The notes beneath the pieces are model-generated. The model had not been told where the DNA came from, searched no databases, and saw only the letters and a program-made list of their open reading frames with translations. The position numbers and the translations under genes are program-made. Positions 20,024 through 27,957 of a DNA stretch of 52,786 nt are shown one piece after another (the first letter of the stretch is position 1; each line of letters opens with the position of its first letter). Source of the stretch: Halobacteriales archaeon QS_4_62_28 (GTDB lineage: Archaea > Halobacteriota > Halobacteria > Halobacteriales > Haloarculaceae); assembly GCA_003021685.1 (NCBI GenBank), contig PXRO01000034.1:1071-53856 (forward strand), written 5' to 3'.

Positions 20024-20347
20024 TTAATCTTCCTCCATCAGGTCGATTCCGATCGCACGCTTGATTTGGTCCCGCAGCCCGCCACTCCCGGTCCCGCCAC
20101 CGAGAGACACCATCACGGGTTCGACACTCGTTTCGACTTCCTTGCGCACCCCGCGTGAGAGGTGCGCCAAGTCGTCGTCGTGCATGACGATGATCCCGAT
20201 CTCGTTGTCGTCGAGCATCTCCTCGACGGCGGCGTCGAGGTCCGTTTCTTTGTCGGGCTCGGGGACGTCTGCGAACTTCCGAACACCGGCCAGTCGGAAC
20301 CCGGTGGTGAAGTCGGGACTGCCGATAACACCGATCTCCTGGCTCAT
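20024..20347 (-). CDS. atpF: A-type ATP synthase subunit F
   Basis: A 107-residue protein of the V/A-ATPase F family, part of the central stalk with subunit [20 protein letters not shown] (residues 5-23) and [15 protein letters not shown] (about 50-64) are the typical beta-alpha segments. The start overlaps the atpC stop by four nt. Confidence 0.95.
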   Translation of the reverse strand: MSQEIGVIGSPDFTTGFRLAGVRKFADVPEPDKETDLDAAVEEMLDDNEIGIIVMHDDDLAHLSRGVRKEVETSVEPVMVSLGGGTGSGGLRDQIKRAIGIDLMEED

Positions 20348-21420
20348 AGTATCACCAGTTCCTGTTCGATTTCGTCGCTGTCCAGCCCGGCCTCGCGGCC
20401 ACGGGCAATCGCGCGGATGTTGTCGACCTCGCGCTCCTTGGCGAGGATGTACGACAGCACCGGGCAGACGGACAGCGGATAGCGATTCGACAGCCGGTCA
20501 GAGTACTCCAGCAGGGCAGCATCGAGCGCGTGTTCGAACTCGATGAGACTCTCTGCCTCTTCGAGCGTGTCGAGTGCCTCGTCGAGGTCGTCACCGTAGG
20601 GACTCTCACGAACGCGCTGGACGAGCTGATCGGTGTTCCCTGCGAGCTGGCGAATCGTCGATTCGTCGAACAGTCGACCGCCCTCGATGTAATACTCCGA
20701 CGGCTCGATATCGGCACCACTCCGGGCCAGACGGAGCGCGTTCCGGAGGTTCCGGAAGTCGATCTCCGCGGTCAGGAAGGACACGTACAGCCCGGTTGCG
20801 GAGTCGGCTGCCCGCTGGTTCGGTAACCCGGCCAGCAGGACCTCGTAGAACGCCCGGTCGACGGCGTTTTCCAGGGGCACCAAAACAGCAGTGTCCTCGT
20901 AGTCCTGATATGCCGCCGCCAGATCGTCACCGAAGATGGTGTCCGAGAGCAGGTCGACGACTTCCTCAATCGAACCGGCGTTGACGAGTCGGTCGAGCAA
21001 TCGCTCGGAGAACTCGCCGGCGCGGATGAGGTCGTCCTCGATCTCGCTGGTGTCGGCGTCGACGTACAACCCCCGGATAACCGTCTTGACGTTCCAGACG
21101 TCGAACTTCCGGAGATAGCGGGCGATGTAGTCGTATAGTCGTCCCTCCGACCAGCGCAGCAGGTCCTCGAAGTGCTTCGCCAGGTTCCGGTTCAGTGCGT
21201 ACTCGACGAGGTTGACACCGGAGTGTCGAGCGCCGAGGGCGTTCATTTCGGTTTCGTACTCGGACTCTTCCATGAACCGAGCGATGCCGCCCGGCTCCAT
21301 TCGAACCAGCTTCCGGTAATCGTCGTCGTCGAACAGCGCGGCTCGTCGTGACCGAACACGCGCGGTGACGTATTCGTAGTTGCCGCTTTCGCTGCTCTGA
21401 TCGTCGACTCGTACTGTCAT
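20344..21420 (-). CDS. atpC: A-type ATP synthase subunit C
   Basis: A 358-residue mainly helical protein (V-ATPase d / AC39 family) that forms the socket between the K ring and the central stalk. Characteristic segments are YEYVTARVRSRRAALFDDDDY at the N-terminus and KFDVWNVKTVIRG near residue 110. The start overlaps the atpE stop by four nt and the end overlaps atpF by four nt, so translation is coupled. Confidence 0.95.
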   Translation of the reverse strand: MTVRVDDQSSESGNYEYVTARVRSRRAALFDDDDYRKLVRMEPGGIARFMEESEYETEMNALGARHSGVNLVEYALNRNLAKHFEDLLRWSEGRLYDYIARYLRKFDVWNVKTVIRGLYVDADTSEIEDDLIRAGEFSERLLDRLVNAGSIEEVVDLLSDTIFGDDLAAAYQDYEDTAVLVPLENAVDRAFYEVLLAGLPNQRAADSATGLYVSFLTAEIDFRNLRNALRLARSGADIEPSEYYIEGGRLFDESTIRQLAGNTDQLVQRVRESPYGDDLDEALDTLEEAESLIEFEHALDAALLEYSDRLSNRYPLSVCPVLSYILAKEREVDNIRAIARGREAGLDSDEIEQELVIL

Positions 21421-22001
21421 TGCTCCTCGAAGAGACGCGAACTGATGTCTCGAAGGTTGTTCTCCCAGACCTCGTCGAGGACGGAGTCGAAGGTATTGTT
21501 CACGCTGATGCGCGAACTATCGCTATCGACGACGACGCCGCCGAGACACTCGTACTCGCCGGCGAGTTCGTAATCGTCGTACTCCTCGAGAATCGATTCG
21601 AGGAGGGCAGCGTCCTCGGCGCGGCCGTACACTTCGACCGTAGTGTCGTCGTCGAACTCCCGGGCAGCCGCTTCGAGGAGCGTTCGTGTCAGCTCCTCTC
21701 GCTTGTCGCCTTCGATGTTCGAGATCTCTTCTTCTACCTGTTCCCGGACACCCTCGAGAATGTCGCGGCGTGCTTCGAGCCGTTCCTGCTTTGCCTCCAG
21801 TTTCGCACTGGAGAGCTTTTGCTCGCGCTCTTGCTCGATCTCTCGCTCGACCGCGGCCTGTCGCTCGGCACGGATCTCCTCGGCGTCAGCCTCGGCCTCG
21901 GCGACGATCTCGTCGGCGCGTTCGTCGGCGTCGGAACTGATCTCCTCCGCACGCGCGCGGGCTTCGTCTCGGATGTCCTCTACGACTGTGTCAAGACTCA
22001 T
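21417..22001 (-). CDS. atpE: A-type ATP synthase subunit E
   Basis: A 194-residue peripheral stalk subunit that pairs with subunit H. The first 105 residues are an Ala/Glu/Arg-rich coiled coil (for example DEARARAEEISSDADERADE). The C-terminal globular part contains ECLGGVVVDSDSSRISVNNTFDS, where the GGVV-D segment is characteristic. It ends four nt inside atpC and starts 22 nt after atpK ends. Confidence 0.95.
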   Translation of the reverse strand: MSLDTVVEDIRDEARARAEEISSDADERADEIVAEAEADAEEIRAERQAAVEREIEQEREQKLSSAKLEAKQERLEARRDILEGVREQVEEEISNIEGDKREELTRTLLEAAAREFDDDTTVEVYGRAEDAALLESILEEYDDYELAGEYECLGGVVVDSDSSRISVNNTFDSVLDEVWENNLRDISSRLFEEQ

Positions 22002-22023
22002 AAATGATATACGAGGAAGGCGT

Positions 22024-22287
22024 TTACAGCGTGAGGAACACGACGACCAGGGCCAGAATGACGAGTGTCTCGGGGAGCACCGTCAGAATCAGGCCACGAC
22101 CGAACATGGCGTCGTCCTCTGCGACGGCACCGACTGCGGCGGCACCGATGCCACGTTCTGCGATGCCGGCTCCCAAGGCGGCCAGCCCGACAGCCAGTGC
22201 AGCGCCGGCGAGTGGTGGAATTGCGGGTGCGGCGGCGGTACTACCTTCCTGCAACGCGATAAATGCTTGGAGTGGTGCGAATGCCAT
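22024..22287 (-). CDS. atpK: A-type ATP synthase proteolipid subunit K (c-ring)
   Basis: An 87-residue proteolipid that forms the membrane rotor ring and carries ions. It has two hydrophobic helices after a short Ala-rich N-terminus: about residues 26-52 (GAALAVGLAALGAG) and 64-87. The ion-binding carboxylate is E73 in LPETLVIL. The ATG at 22287 is chosen over upstream in-frame codons because it matches the short family N-terminus. Unlike the rest of the operon, it is preceded by a 371-nt gap with its own TATA-like element. Confidence 0.95.
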   Translation of the reverse strand: MAFAPLQAFIALQEGSTAAAPAIPPLAGAALAVGLAALGAGIAERGIGAAAVGAVAEDDAMFGRGLILTVLPETLVILALVVVFLTL

Positions 22288-22658
22288 TGTTGTAATCCTG
22301 TGATTGGTTCCGGACAGGCGCATATGGCCATACCGGAGGCATAAAGCTTCTCAAAACAGTTCGTCACGGGCCTGTTCGGCTGGTTTGGGCTGTCTGGGTG
22401 GGGCGCTTGATATGAGAACGCTTGGCATTCATGTATCGACTAGAAATATCTCCGATCCGTCGAACGACGGTGTCGATATTGACGAACGTATTCTCTCTAT
22501 CGAATATTTCCAATGTTTGATTGTCTAGTGCCCTACCCGGGTGTCCAGATGTCGAGTGTGATAGCACATCAGGAGACAGGCGAACCGATACAAGAGTGTC
22601 CCGTTTCCCGAAGTGGTCCACATACAGGGGAGACGCAACACCGCGATCGGACAGCTAT
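22288..22658. other. Unusual 371-nt gap inside the ATP synthase operon with an internal promoter
   Basis: Between the atpI stop (22659) and the atpK start lies an unusually long spacer for this otherwise overlapping operon. It is more AT-rich from about 22410 to 22530. On the minus strand a TATA-like GCTTTATGCC lies at about 22339-22348, about 55 nt before atpK, which would give a short 5' leader of roughly 28 nt. No convincing gene is present; the one minus-strand frame at 22364-22621 lacks any recognisable feature. Confidence 0.6.
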
Positions 22659-24944
22659 CTACTCCTCAGTCGTATGCGTCCGTTCGTGCCCGAACGGATC
22701 GTACGCCTTGCCGCCGCCCTCGTAGAACTTACCGAAGAACTCGACGTATTCGAGACGGACGGCCTGCAGGCCTGCCGAGGTGATCCCGAGTACGAGCACG
22801 AGCAGGTGTCCGAGCACGAGGATCAGGATGCCGGCGAGGAAGCCAACGACGAGCATCGCGCCGTCGAAGTTGAACAGGCCACCGAAGACGATCTCCTCAG
22901 CGGGTGGGGTCTCCTCCATGAACCAGATGAAGTGGAACTCGCCGTCGTGCAGCGCGGCACCGAAAACGAGCAGGTTGACGACCAGTGCCATACCGGCTTT
23001 CGCCAACAGGACTGCGGCGATACGGGTGTAGGACACGACGTGACCGAACCCTTGCGTGATGGATTCGATGAGGCCGATCGGCCCCTCCGCGATGAACACG
23101 AGTCCGAGGCCGACAAACAGCATCGCGAGTGCGGCTCCGATGACCAGCGAGAACCCGTCAGTGACCGGGATCCGGAACAGTTCAATCACTGGGAACCCAG
23201 TGAAGCCAAGCGGGAGCGCGACCCCTTCCTTGATCGTCTCGCCGGTGACGGGATGGGTCATCCCTTTCTCGGCAAACACTGAAAACATGAAGTTCGGTTT
23301 GGGACCCGTCGCAGTGACGGTAAACACCCACAGCCAGAGGCCGACGGTGAAGATGATCCAGGAGCCACTTTCCATGAACGCTTCCTTGAAGCCGTGGCTG
23401 AGGTTGTTGACGAAGTCGAAGACACGACCCACGACAAGGTGGAGCACGCCGACGATGACACTCACCAGTAGCCACGCATACGCGTAGTAGATGAAGTGTG
23501 GCTGGAGACCCTTGTGGATCGGCGGGCCGGCCTCGCCGTACAGGAACTCACCGAGCTGGTGTAATCCGAAGAACTCGCCGTACAGGATCCCAAAGAGCGC
23601 GGTGAATCCGCCGGCCAGCAGGCCAACACCACCGAGGCTCTTGATTACGTCACTGTCGAAGGACTTGACCAACCAGTAGCCAAGCCCCATGTACAGGATC
23701 CCGTATCCGAGGTCCCCGATCATGAATCCGAAGAAGGCCGGGAACGTCAGGAAGAAGACGAACGTCGGGTCGAGTTCGTCGTACTGTGGTCGGTTGATGA
23801 TTTCGACGAGTGCCTCGAAGGGTTTGGCAACGCCAGGGTTGTCCTGGATGACTGGCGGCGTGTCGTCACCCATCGTCACCAGACCACCATCAGCAGCGAC
23901 TTCCTGTTGCTCGCTCTCGTCGGCCGCTGGTGAGTCGACGCTTTCCTCGATAGTCCCACCGCCAGCGCCACCGGAGCCACCCGAGTCCTCGGCGGATTCG
24001 GTCGACTCGACGTGGCCGTTCTCGTCGTAGTCGGCGCGTTCGAGTTCGTCGACTTCGATGGCCTCACCGACGGCCGCGGTCAGCGTCTCGACGAAGTCGG
24101 GGTACTGTTCGGTCGGGATCCATCCCTCGGCGACGAAGGCGTTCTCCGTCGTCGCGAACGTCAGCGGTGCCTCGCGCTTTTGAACATCGATTGCCAGTGT
24201 TTCTTCGGCCGCCAGAAGGAAACCCGCGACATCCAGGCGCAGGTCTCCGAGTTCGTCCTCGACCGTCGTGAGCTTCGATTCGAGTTGCTGGCGACGGTGC
24301 TGGAGTTCTTCGCGGTAGGATTCGGGGTCGCCCTCGCCGTCTGGAATGGACAGTTCCGTGAACGACGATCCGACGAGTGCGTCCTGAAGCGTGCCCTCGT
24401 CGGCGCGCGCGAAGACGGCGAGCACGTCCTCCTCGTCGAACACCTGGTAGGTGTCGATATCGCTGTCGGTGAGCGTGTGGCGAACGTCCTGTACGTCACC
24501 CTCGCCAGCGGCGACAGCGAGCGAGTCGTAGCCGTACAACAGATCGAGGTCGATCCCGAGCGTGACGAACGGATCGATGGTATCGATCTCTTCTTCGACA
24601 GAGCGAAGTTCGTCGCTGAGTTCGTCACGCCGGTCGTCGAGTTCGTTGACTTCCGCACGGATCGTTTCGAGTTCCTCGTCGAGTGCCTCCTGGGTCACCA
24701 GCCGTGTCGGGCCGGCGTCGTCCTCGTCGACATCTAGAATCGATTTGAGCGCGCGGACGGTGACGAGTTTCTCCGAGGCGCTCTCGGCACCCTCCATCGG
24801 GTCGCCCGGGTCGAAGCCGTCCCACGAGCCGTCGTACTCGGTGACGTGCAACAGCCTGAGATCGTGGACGGTTTCGATCACGTCGTCCATAACGCGTTTG
24901 GAGCCGGTCACCGAGACACGGCTCATTCGCTCAGGTCTGAGCAT
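22659..24944 (-). CDS. atpI: A-type ATP synthase subunit I (a subunit)
   Basis: A 761-residue membrane stator subunit that forms the proton half-channels against the K ring. The soluble N-terminal half (residues 1-390) contains long coiled-coil helices (ETIRAEVNELDDRRDELSDE). An acidic Gly/Ser-rich linker follows (around EDSGGSGGAGGG). The C-terminal half has about eight membrane helices (for example FFLTFPAFFGFMIGDLGYG and SYTRIAAVLLAKAGMALVVN, which carries the conserved arginine). I chose ATG 24944 (MLRPERMSRVS), overlapping atpH by 14 nt, because this N-terminus is usual; ATG 24926 is an alternative without overlap. Confidence 0.95.
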   Translation of the reverse strand: MLRPERMSRVSVTGSKRVMDDVIETVHDLRLLHVTEYDGSWDGFDPGDPMEGAESASEKLVTVRALKSILDVDEDDAGPTRLVTQEALDEELETIRAEVNELDDRRDELSDELRSVEEEIDTIDPFVTLGIDLDLLYGYDSLAVAAGEGDVQDVRHTLTDSDIDTYQVFDEEDVLAVFARADEGTLQDALVGSSFTELSIPDGEGDPESYREELQHRRQQLESKLTTVEDELGDLRLDVAGFLLAAEETLAIDVQKREAPLTFATTENAFVAEGWIPTEQYPDFVETLTAAVGEAIEVDELERADYDENGHVESTESAEDSGGSGGAGGGTIEESVDSPAADESEQQEVAADGGLVTMGDDTPPVIQDNPGVAKPFEALVEIINRPQYDELDPTFVFFLTFPAFFGFMIGDLGYGILYMGLGYWLVKSFDSDVIKSLGGVGLLAGGFTALFGILYGEFFGLHQLGEFLYGEAGPPIHKGLQPHFIYYAYAWLLVSVIVGVLHLVVGRVFDFVNNLSHGFKEAFMESGSWIIFTVGLWLWVFTVTATGPKPNFMFSVFAEKGMTHPVTGETIKEGVALPLGFTGFPVIELFRIPVTDGFSLVIGAALAMLFVGLGLVFIAEGPIGLIESITQGFGHVVSYTRIAAVLLAKAGMALVVNLLVFGAALHDGEFHFIWFMEETPPAEEIVFGGLFNFDGAMLVVGFLAGILILVLGHLLVLVLGITSAGLQAVRLEYVEFFGKFYEGGGKAYDPFGHERTHTTEE

Positions 24945-25263
24945 CCACCGCCTCCTCGAACAGGCTCGTGACGTATTCGACCACGTCGTCCGTTCGTTCT
25001 TCGGCCCGCGCTTCCAGTTGCTCGCGGGCGTTCTCTCCCGATTCGAGCACCTGCGCACGCTCGGTCTCGATCTCGTCGCGGGCCTCTTCGAGGCGCTCCT
25101 GAGCAGCCTCCTCGGCCTCGGTCCGAGCGTGCTCGCGGATCTGCTCGGCCTCTTCCTGAGCCTCCTCGAGGCGCTGCTCACGGTCCTGTCCGGCCTCGTC
25201 GATGATATCGTCGGCATCCTGTTCGGCCTGTTTGATTCGGTCGAGAACTTCTGGCCGTGGCAT
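24931..25263 (-). CDS. atpH: A-type ATP synthase subunit H
   Basis: A 110-residue, highly charged protein that is almost entirely a predicted right-handed coiled coil of Glu, Ala, Arg and Gln (residues 10-85), pairing with subunit E in the peripheral stalk. It is the first gene of the operon atpH-I-K-E-C-F-A-B. It diverges from the methyltransferase gene, with about 140 nt between the starts in which promoters in both directions must lie. Confidence 0.92.
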   Translation of the reverse strand: MPRPEVLDRIKQAEQDADDIIDEAGQDREQRLEEAQEEAEQIREHARTEAEEAAQERLEEARDEIETERAQVLESGENAREQLEARAEERTDDVVEYVTSLFEEAVDAQT

Positions 25264-25404
25264 TCTCTAATCGTGCTGACGTTGCTGGAGTGGCTATTTG
25301 GTAGTTGCGAAGTTGGTGCGGGGCGCGAGGGAAGTGAGCGGCCCGCAAAAGGCGAGCGGTGCCGATCCGGGGCAATTATGTCTGGGAAGCCCGAACTCGC
25401 GGTA

Positions 25405-26025
25405 ATGGGAGTCCTCGAGAACAAATCGCGTGCCCGGACGTTCTACAAGTATCTCTCGAAGGTGTATGACCAGGTCAACCCTTTCATCTGGAACGAGGCG
25501 ATGCGTGACGAGGCCATCGCCAAACTCGACCTGGGACCCGAGGACACGGTGCTCGATGTGGGCTGTGGTACCGGGTTTGCGACAGAGGGCCTGCTCGAAC
25601 ACACCGAACACGTGTACGGACTCGACCAGAGCGCCCACCAGCTAGAGAAGGCGTACGCGAAGTTCGGCAAACGTGGCCCGGTACAGTTCCACCGCGGCGA
25701 CGCGGAGCGACTTCCGTTCACGGACGACACCTTCGACGTGGTGTGGTCCTCGGGATCAATCGAATACTGGCCCGATCCCGTCGACGCGCTCGAAGAGTGC
25801 CGGCGCATCACGAAACCGGGCGGACAGGTGTTGATCGTTGGGCCCGACTACCCGAACAGCACCGTGTTCCAGAAACTCGCCGACGCCATCATGCTGTTCT
25901 ACGACGAGGCGGAGGCCGACCAAATGTTCGAGGCCGCCGGGTTCACAGACTTCGAACATCTGATACAGCAGAACAAACCAGGAAGCCCACGAGCAATCAC
26001 GACCGTCGCGCGGGTCCCCGCGTAG
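25405..26025 (+). CDS. SAM-dependent methyltransferase, UbiE/VTE3-like
   Basis: A 206-residue class I methyltransferase. The SAM-binding motif I, VLDVGCGTGFATEG, is at about residues 48-61. The acidic motif YGLDQS follows, then GDAERLPFTDDTFDVVWSSGSIEYW (motifs II-III, interrupted here only by reading order). MGVLENKSRARTFYKYLSKVYD at the N-terminus and the IEYWPDP segment resemble the MPBQ/MSBQ plant-type quinol methyltransferases, so menaquinone-type ring methylation is a reasonable guess, not proven. ATG 25405 is preferred; an ATG at 25378 would add nine residues. Confidence 0.85.
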   Translation: MGVLENKSRARTFYKYLSKVYDQVNPFIWNEAMRDEAIAKLDLGPEDTVLDVGCGTGFATEGLLEHTEHVYGLDQSAHQLEKAYAKFGKRGPVQFHRGDAERLPFTDDTFDVVWSSGSIEYWPDPVDALEECRRITKPGGQVLIVGPDYPNSTVFQKLADAIMLFYDEAEADQMFEAAGFTDFEHLIQQNKPGSPRAITTVARVPA

Positions 26026-26070
26026 CACTCGCGTGAGGAGTGGCGTCCCCTCGATTTTGTCGACACAGCG

Positions 26071-26532
26071 CTACCCAGCAGTCGCTCGAAGCGTGACGAC
26101 CCGCATCTCCTGACGGAACACGTCCACAGTGACGCGGTCACCACTGTCGAGACGGGGCGCGTTCGTCGCGGCGATCTCGAATCCGGCGCGTTCGCCGGCC
26201 TCCCATCGTGGCGACGCGGCGGTGTTGAACGGGCCGGTCGGACCGCTCTGAAACCCCTTCTGTGCGAAGAAGGGGATCGACGGTTGGTGGTCGAGGCGCT
26301 CTCCGTCGACCGTGACGACGAGTCGAAGCGATCTGGTGTCGACCGTCTGGCCACCTCGATGTCTGAACTGAAGCCTGTTCGCGTCGGCATCGGCTGTCAA
26401 CGAGAGCGATGCGGACGGAGTGGCCGACGGTGCATCGAGCGAGACGGCAACAGTACCGACGGCGGTCGCCACTGTCACTGTCACTGCTAGTAGCAACGCC
26501 ACACCGACGACTGGGGACGTGGCGCGGGACAT
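26071..26532 (-). CDS. Type IV pilin N-terminal domain protein
   Basis: A 153-residue haloarchaeal pilin-like protein. The N-terminus SRATSPVVGVALLLAVTVTVATAVG fits the archaeal class III signal: a short charged leader, a SPVVG-type PibD processing region and the hydrophobic H-domain. The rest is a predicted beta-rich ectodomain with a GDRVTVDVFRQEMRVVTLRA ending. These proteins form adhesive pili or act as minor pilins. It lies in the same orientation as the secreted protein gene at 26566-27804, 33 nt away, and may be cotranscribed with it. Confidence 0.85.
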   Translation of the reverse strand: MSRATSPVVGVALLLAVTVTVATAVGTVAVSLDAPSATPSASLSLTADADANRLQFRHRGGQTVDTRSLRLVVTVDGERLDHQPSIPFFAQKGFQSGPTGPFNTAASPRWEAGERAGFEIAATNAPRLDSGDRVTVDVFRQEMRVVTLRATAG

Positions 26533-26565
26533 ACACCCACTTGGGCGGGCCTTCCGTTTTGAATG

Positions 26566-27804
26566 TCAGGGTGGCAGTCGAAACGCGACCGTGGTACCGC
26601 TACTGGTATTGACGGTAATTGGGACGCCCGAACGGGGTTCGACGAGCCAGATCAGTCCGTCACTACCCGTCTGGCCGAGGGGCTGGCCGTTGAGCGAGAC
26701 AGTCGCATTGAGCGGGCGACCGGTTCCGTTCTCGAACACGGTCACACTCATGGGACCGGTCTCGTAGGTCTTGTTGACTCGGACCCAGACCGTGTCGTTG
26801 CGGGCAGTCACCGAGTCACTGGTCGGGACAGCAGCGATAGACTGGCGCTGGAATTCACGGAACACGTTGGTCGTGCCGCCATCGAGATATGCGGTCAACT
26901 CGCCGCTCGTGTAATCAGCACGGAAGCGGTAGATGCCAGTTTCACCCAGAGCCTGCCCGGATGGAGACGCGTCGTTGGTTACCCACGGGTACAGTTCGAT
27001 CCCACGGCGGTTAGCAGCGTTGACCCGGTAGAGGTCACTTTCACGGAACTGGTCGGTCGCATCGGGGCGTCGCTCGTCAGCCAGATACGTCTCGCGAACG
27101 TACGACTCGTCTGAGACCATCGCGAGGGTGTAACCCGTATCGGAGCTTTCGGCGTAGACAGCATTGATCGTTTCACCACCGGCCACGGCCCTGCTCGCGC
27201 GCTGGGCCACTGGACCGCTGAGGACCTCGGCTTTCCCGCCGAGATTCGCAAGCCTCGCGTCGAGCGAGCGTGGAAGTGAATAGCTCACCGAGCGGGATGC
27301 GCGCTTGATTTTGGTGACGGTCAACGCCACTTCCCGGGCCTGTGCGTCGATCAGCGCCATCGACTGGATGAACGTTTCGGTGGAAGTGGACCCGTCTGCG
27401 TACGACCGAATCACTGTAGTTCGTTCCGACTGGAGTGTCGCGGTCGCCACTGCCAGGCGGTCGATCTCCGCTCGGATGATTTCGTCCCGCTCCGCAGAGT
27501 CCTCGGCACTGTAGAACCGGTTTTCGAACGCGGAACTCCGGTAGTTACTGCGAAGTATCGTTGCATCCGCCGCGACCGTCGTCCCGATGTCGACCGTTGC
27601 GGATCCGTATGTTGATTTACTTATATTTCCAGGTGTGATCGACGCGTAGTTCGAGAAGTTATCGACGGGCGTGATCATCAGCGGAGGACTGTCGAACGCC
27701 GAGGGTGCCTCGTTCTGGGGCGTCGTGAAGCCCGTAACCGGGACGGCGACTGCAGCGACGACGAGGAGGAGGACGAAGACAGGAACGAAAGCGGGTCGCA
27801 TCAT
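26566..27804 (-). CDS. Secreted haloarchaeal protein of unknown function
   Basis: A 412-residue protein with an N-terminal signal peptide (about residues 1-25, RPAFVPVFVLLLVVAAVAVP). A helical region at about 85-185 contains AERDEIIRAEIDRLAVATAT. A mixed region follows, and the C-terminal beta domain carries an SLNGQPLGQTGSDGLIWL segment and an Ig-like/carboxypeptidase-regulatory feel. There is no obvious C-terminal membrane anchor. I think it belongs to a haloarchaeal DUF family (DUF7096-like) that lies next to membrane HTH regulators, but this could not be checked. It diverges from the membrane HTH gene with 153 nt between the starts. Confidence 0.75.
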   Translation of the reverse strand: MMRPAFVPVFVLLLVVAAVAVPVTGFTTPQNEAPSAFDSPPLMITPVDNFSNYASITPGNISKSTYGSATVDIGTTVAADATILRSNYRSSAFENRFYSAEDSAERDEIIRAEIDRLAVATATLQSERTTVIRSYADGSTSTETFIQSMALIDAQAREVALTVTKIKRASRSVSYSLPRSLDARLANLGGKAEVLSGPVAQRASRAVAGGETINAVYAESSDTGYTLAMVSDESYVRETYLADERRPDATDQFRESDLYRVNAANRRGIELYPWVTNDASPSGQALGETGIYRFRADYTSGELTAYLDGGTTNVFREFQRQSIAAVPTSDSVTARNDTVWVRVNKTYETGPMSVTVFENGTGRPLNATVSLNGQPLGQTGSDGLIWLVEPRSGVPITVNTSSGTTVAFRLPP

Positions 27805-27957
27805 CCTGGGGTACAGTACCGATCTACAAAAATCCGTCTCTTCTGTGAATCGGCTATCGCGTACCGAGAGCCGTTGAGACGTTTCAACGAGTGCGCTGAC
27901 GTTTTATTCTGGGATGGAAAGCGTTTTCCTCCCGGGCAGCACAGTCCTCACTGGACG

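Noticed and set aside
18259-20064. A 601-codon open frame on the plus strand opposite atpA
   Set aside because: It is a shadow of the highly biased atpA coding strand; its composition (many Arg, Val and Asp) and lack of any motif show it is not a gene.
22364-22621. An 85-codon frame in the atpI-atpK gap
   Set aside because: Its codon use is unlike the neighbours and no motif is visible; I treated the gap as non-coding.
25264-25377. Long N-terminal extension of the methyltransferase
   Set aside because: The in-frame upstream sequence is antisense to atpH and atpI; family members start near MGVLENK.
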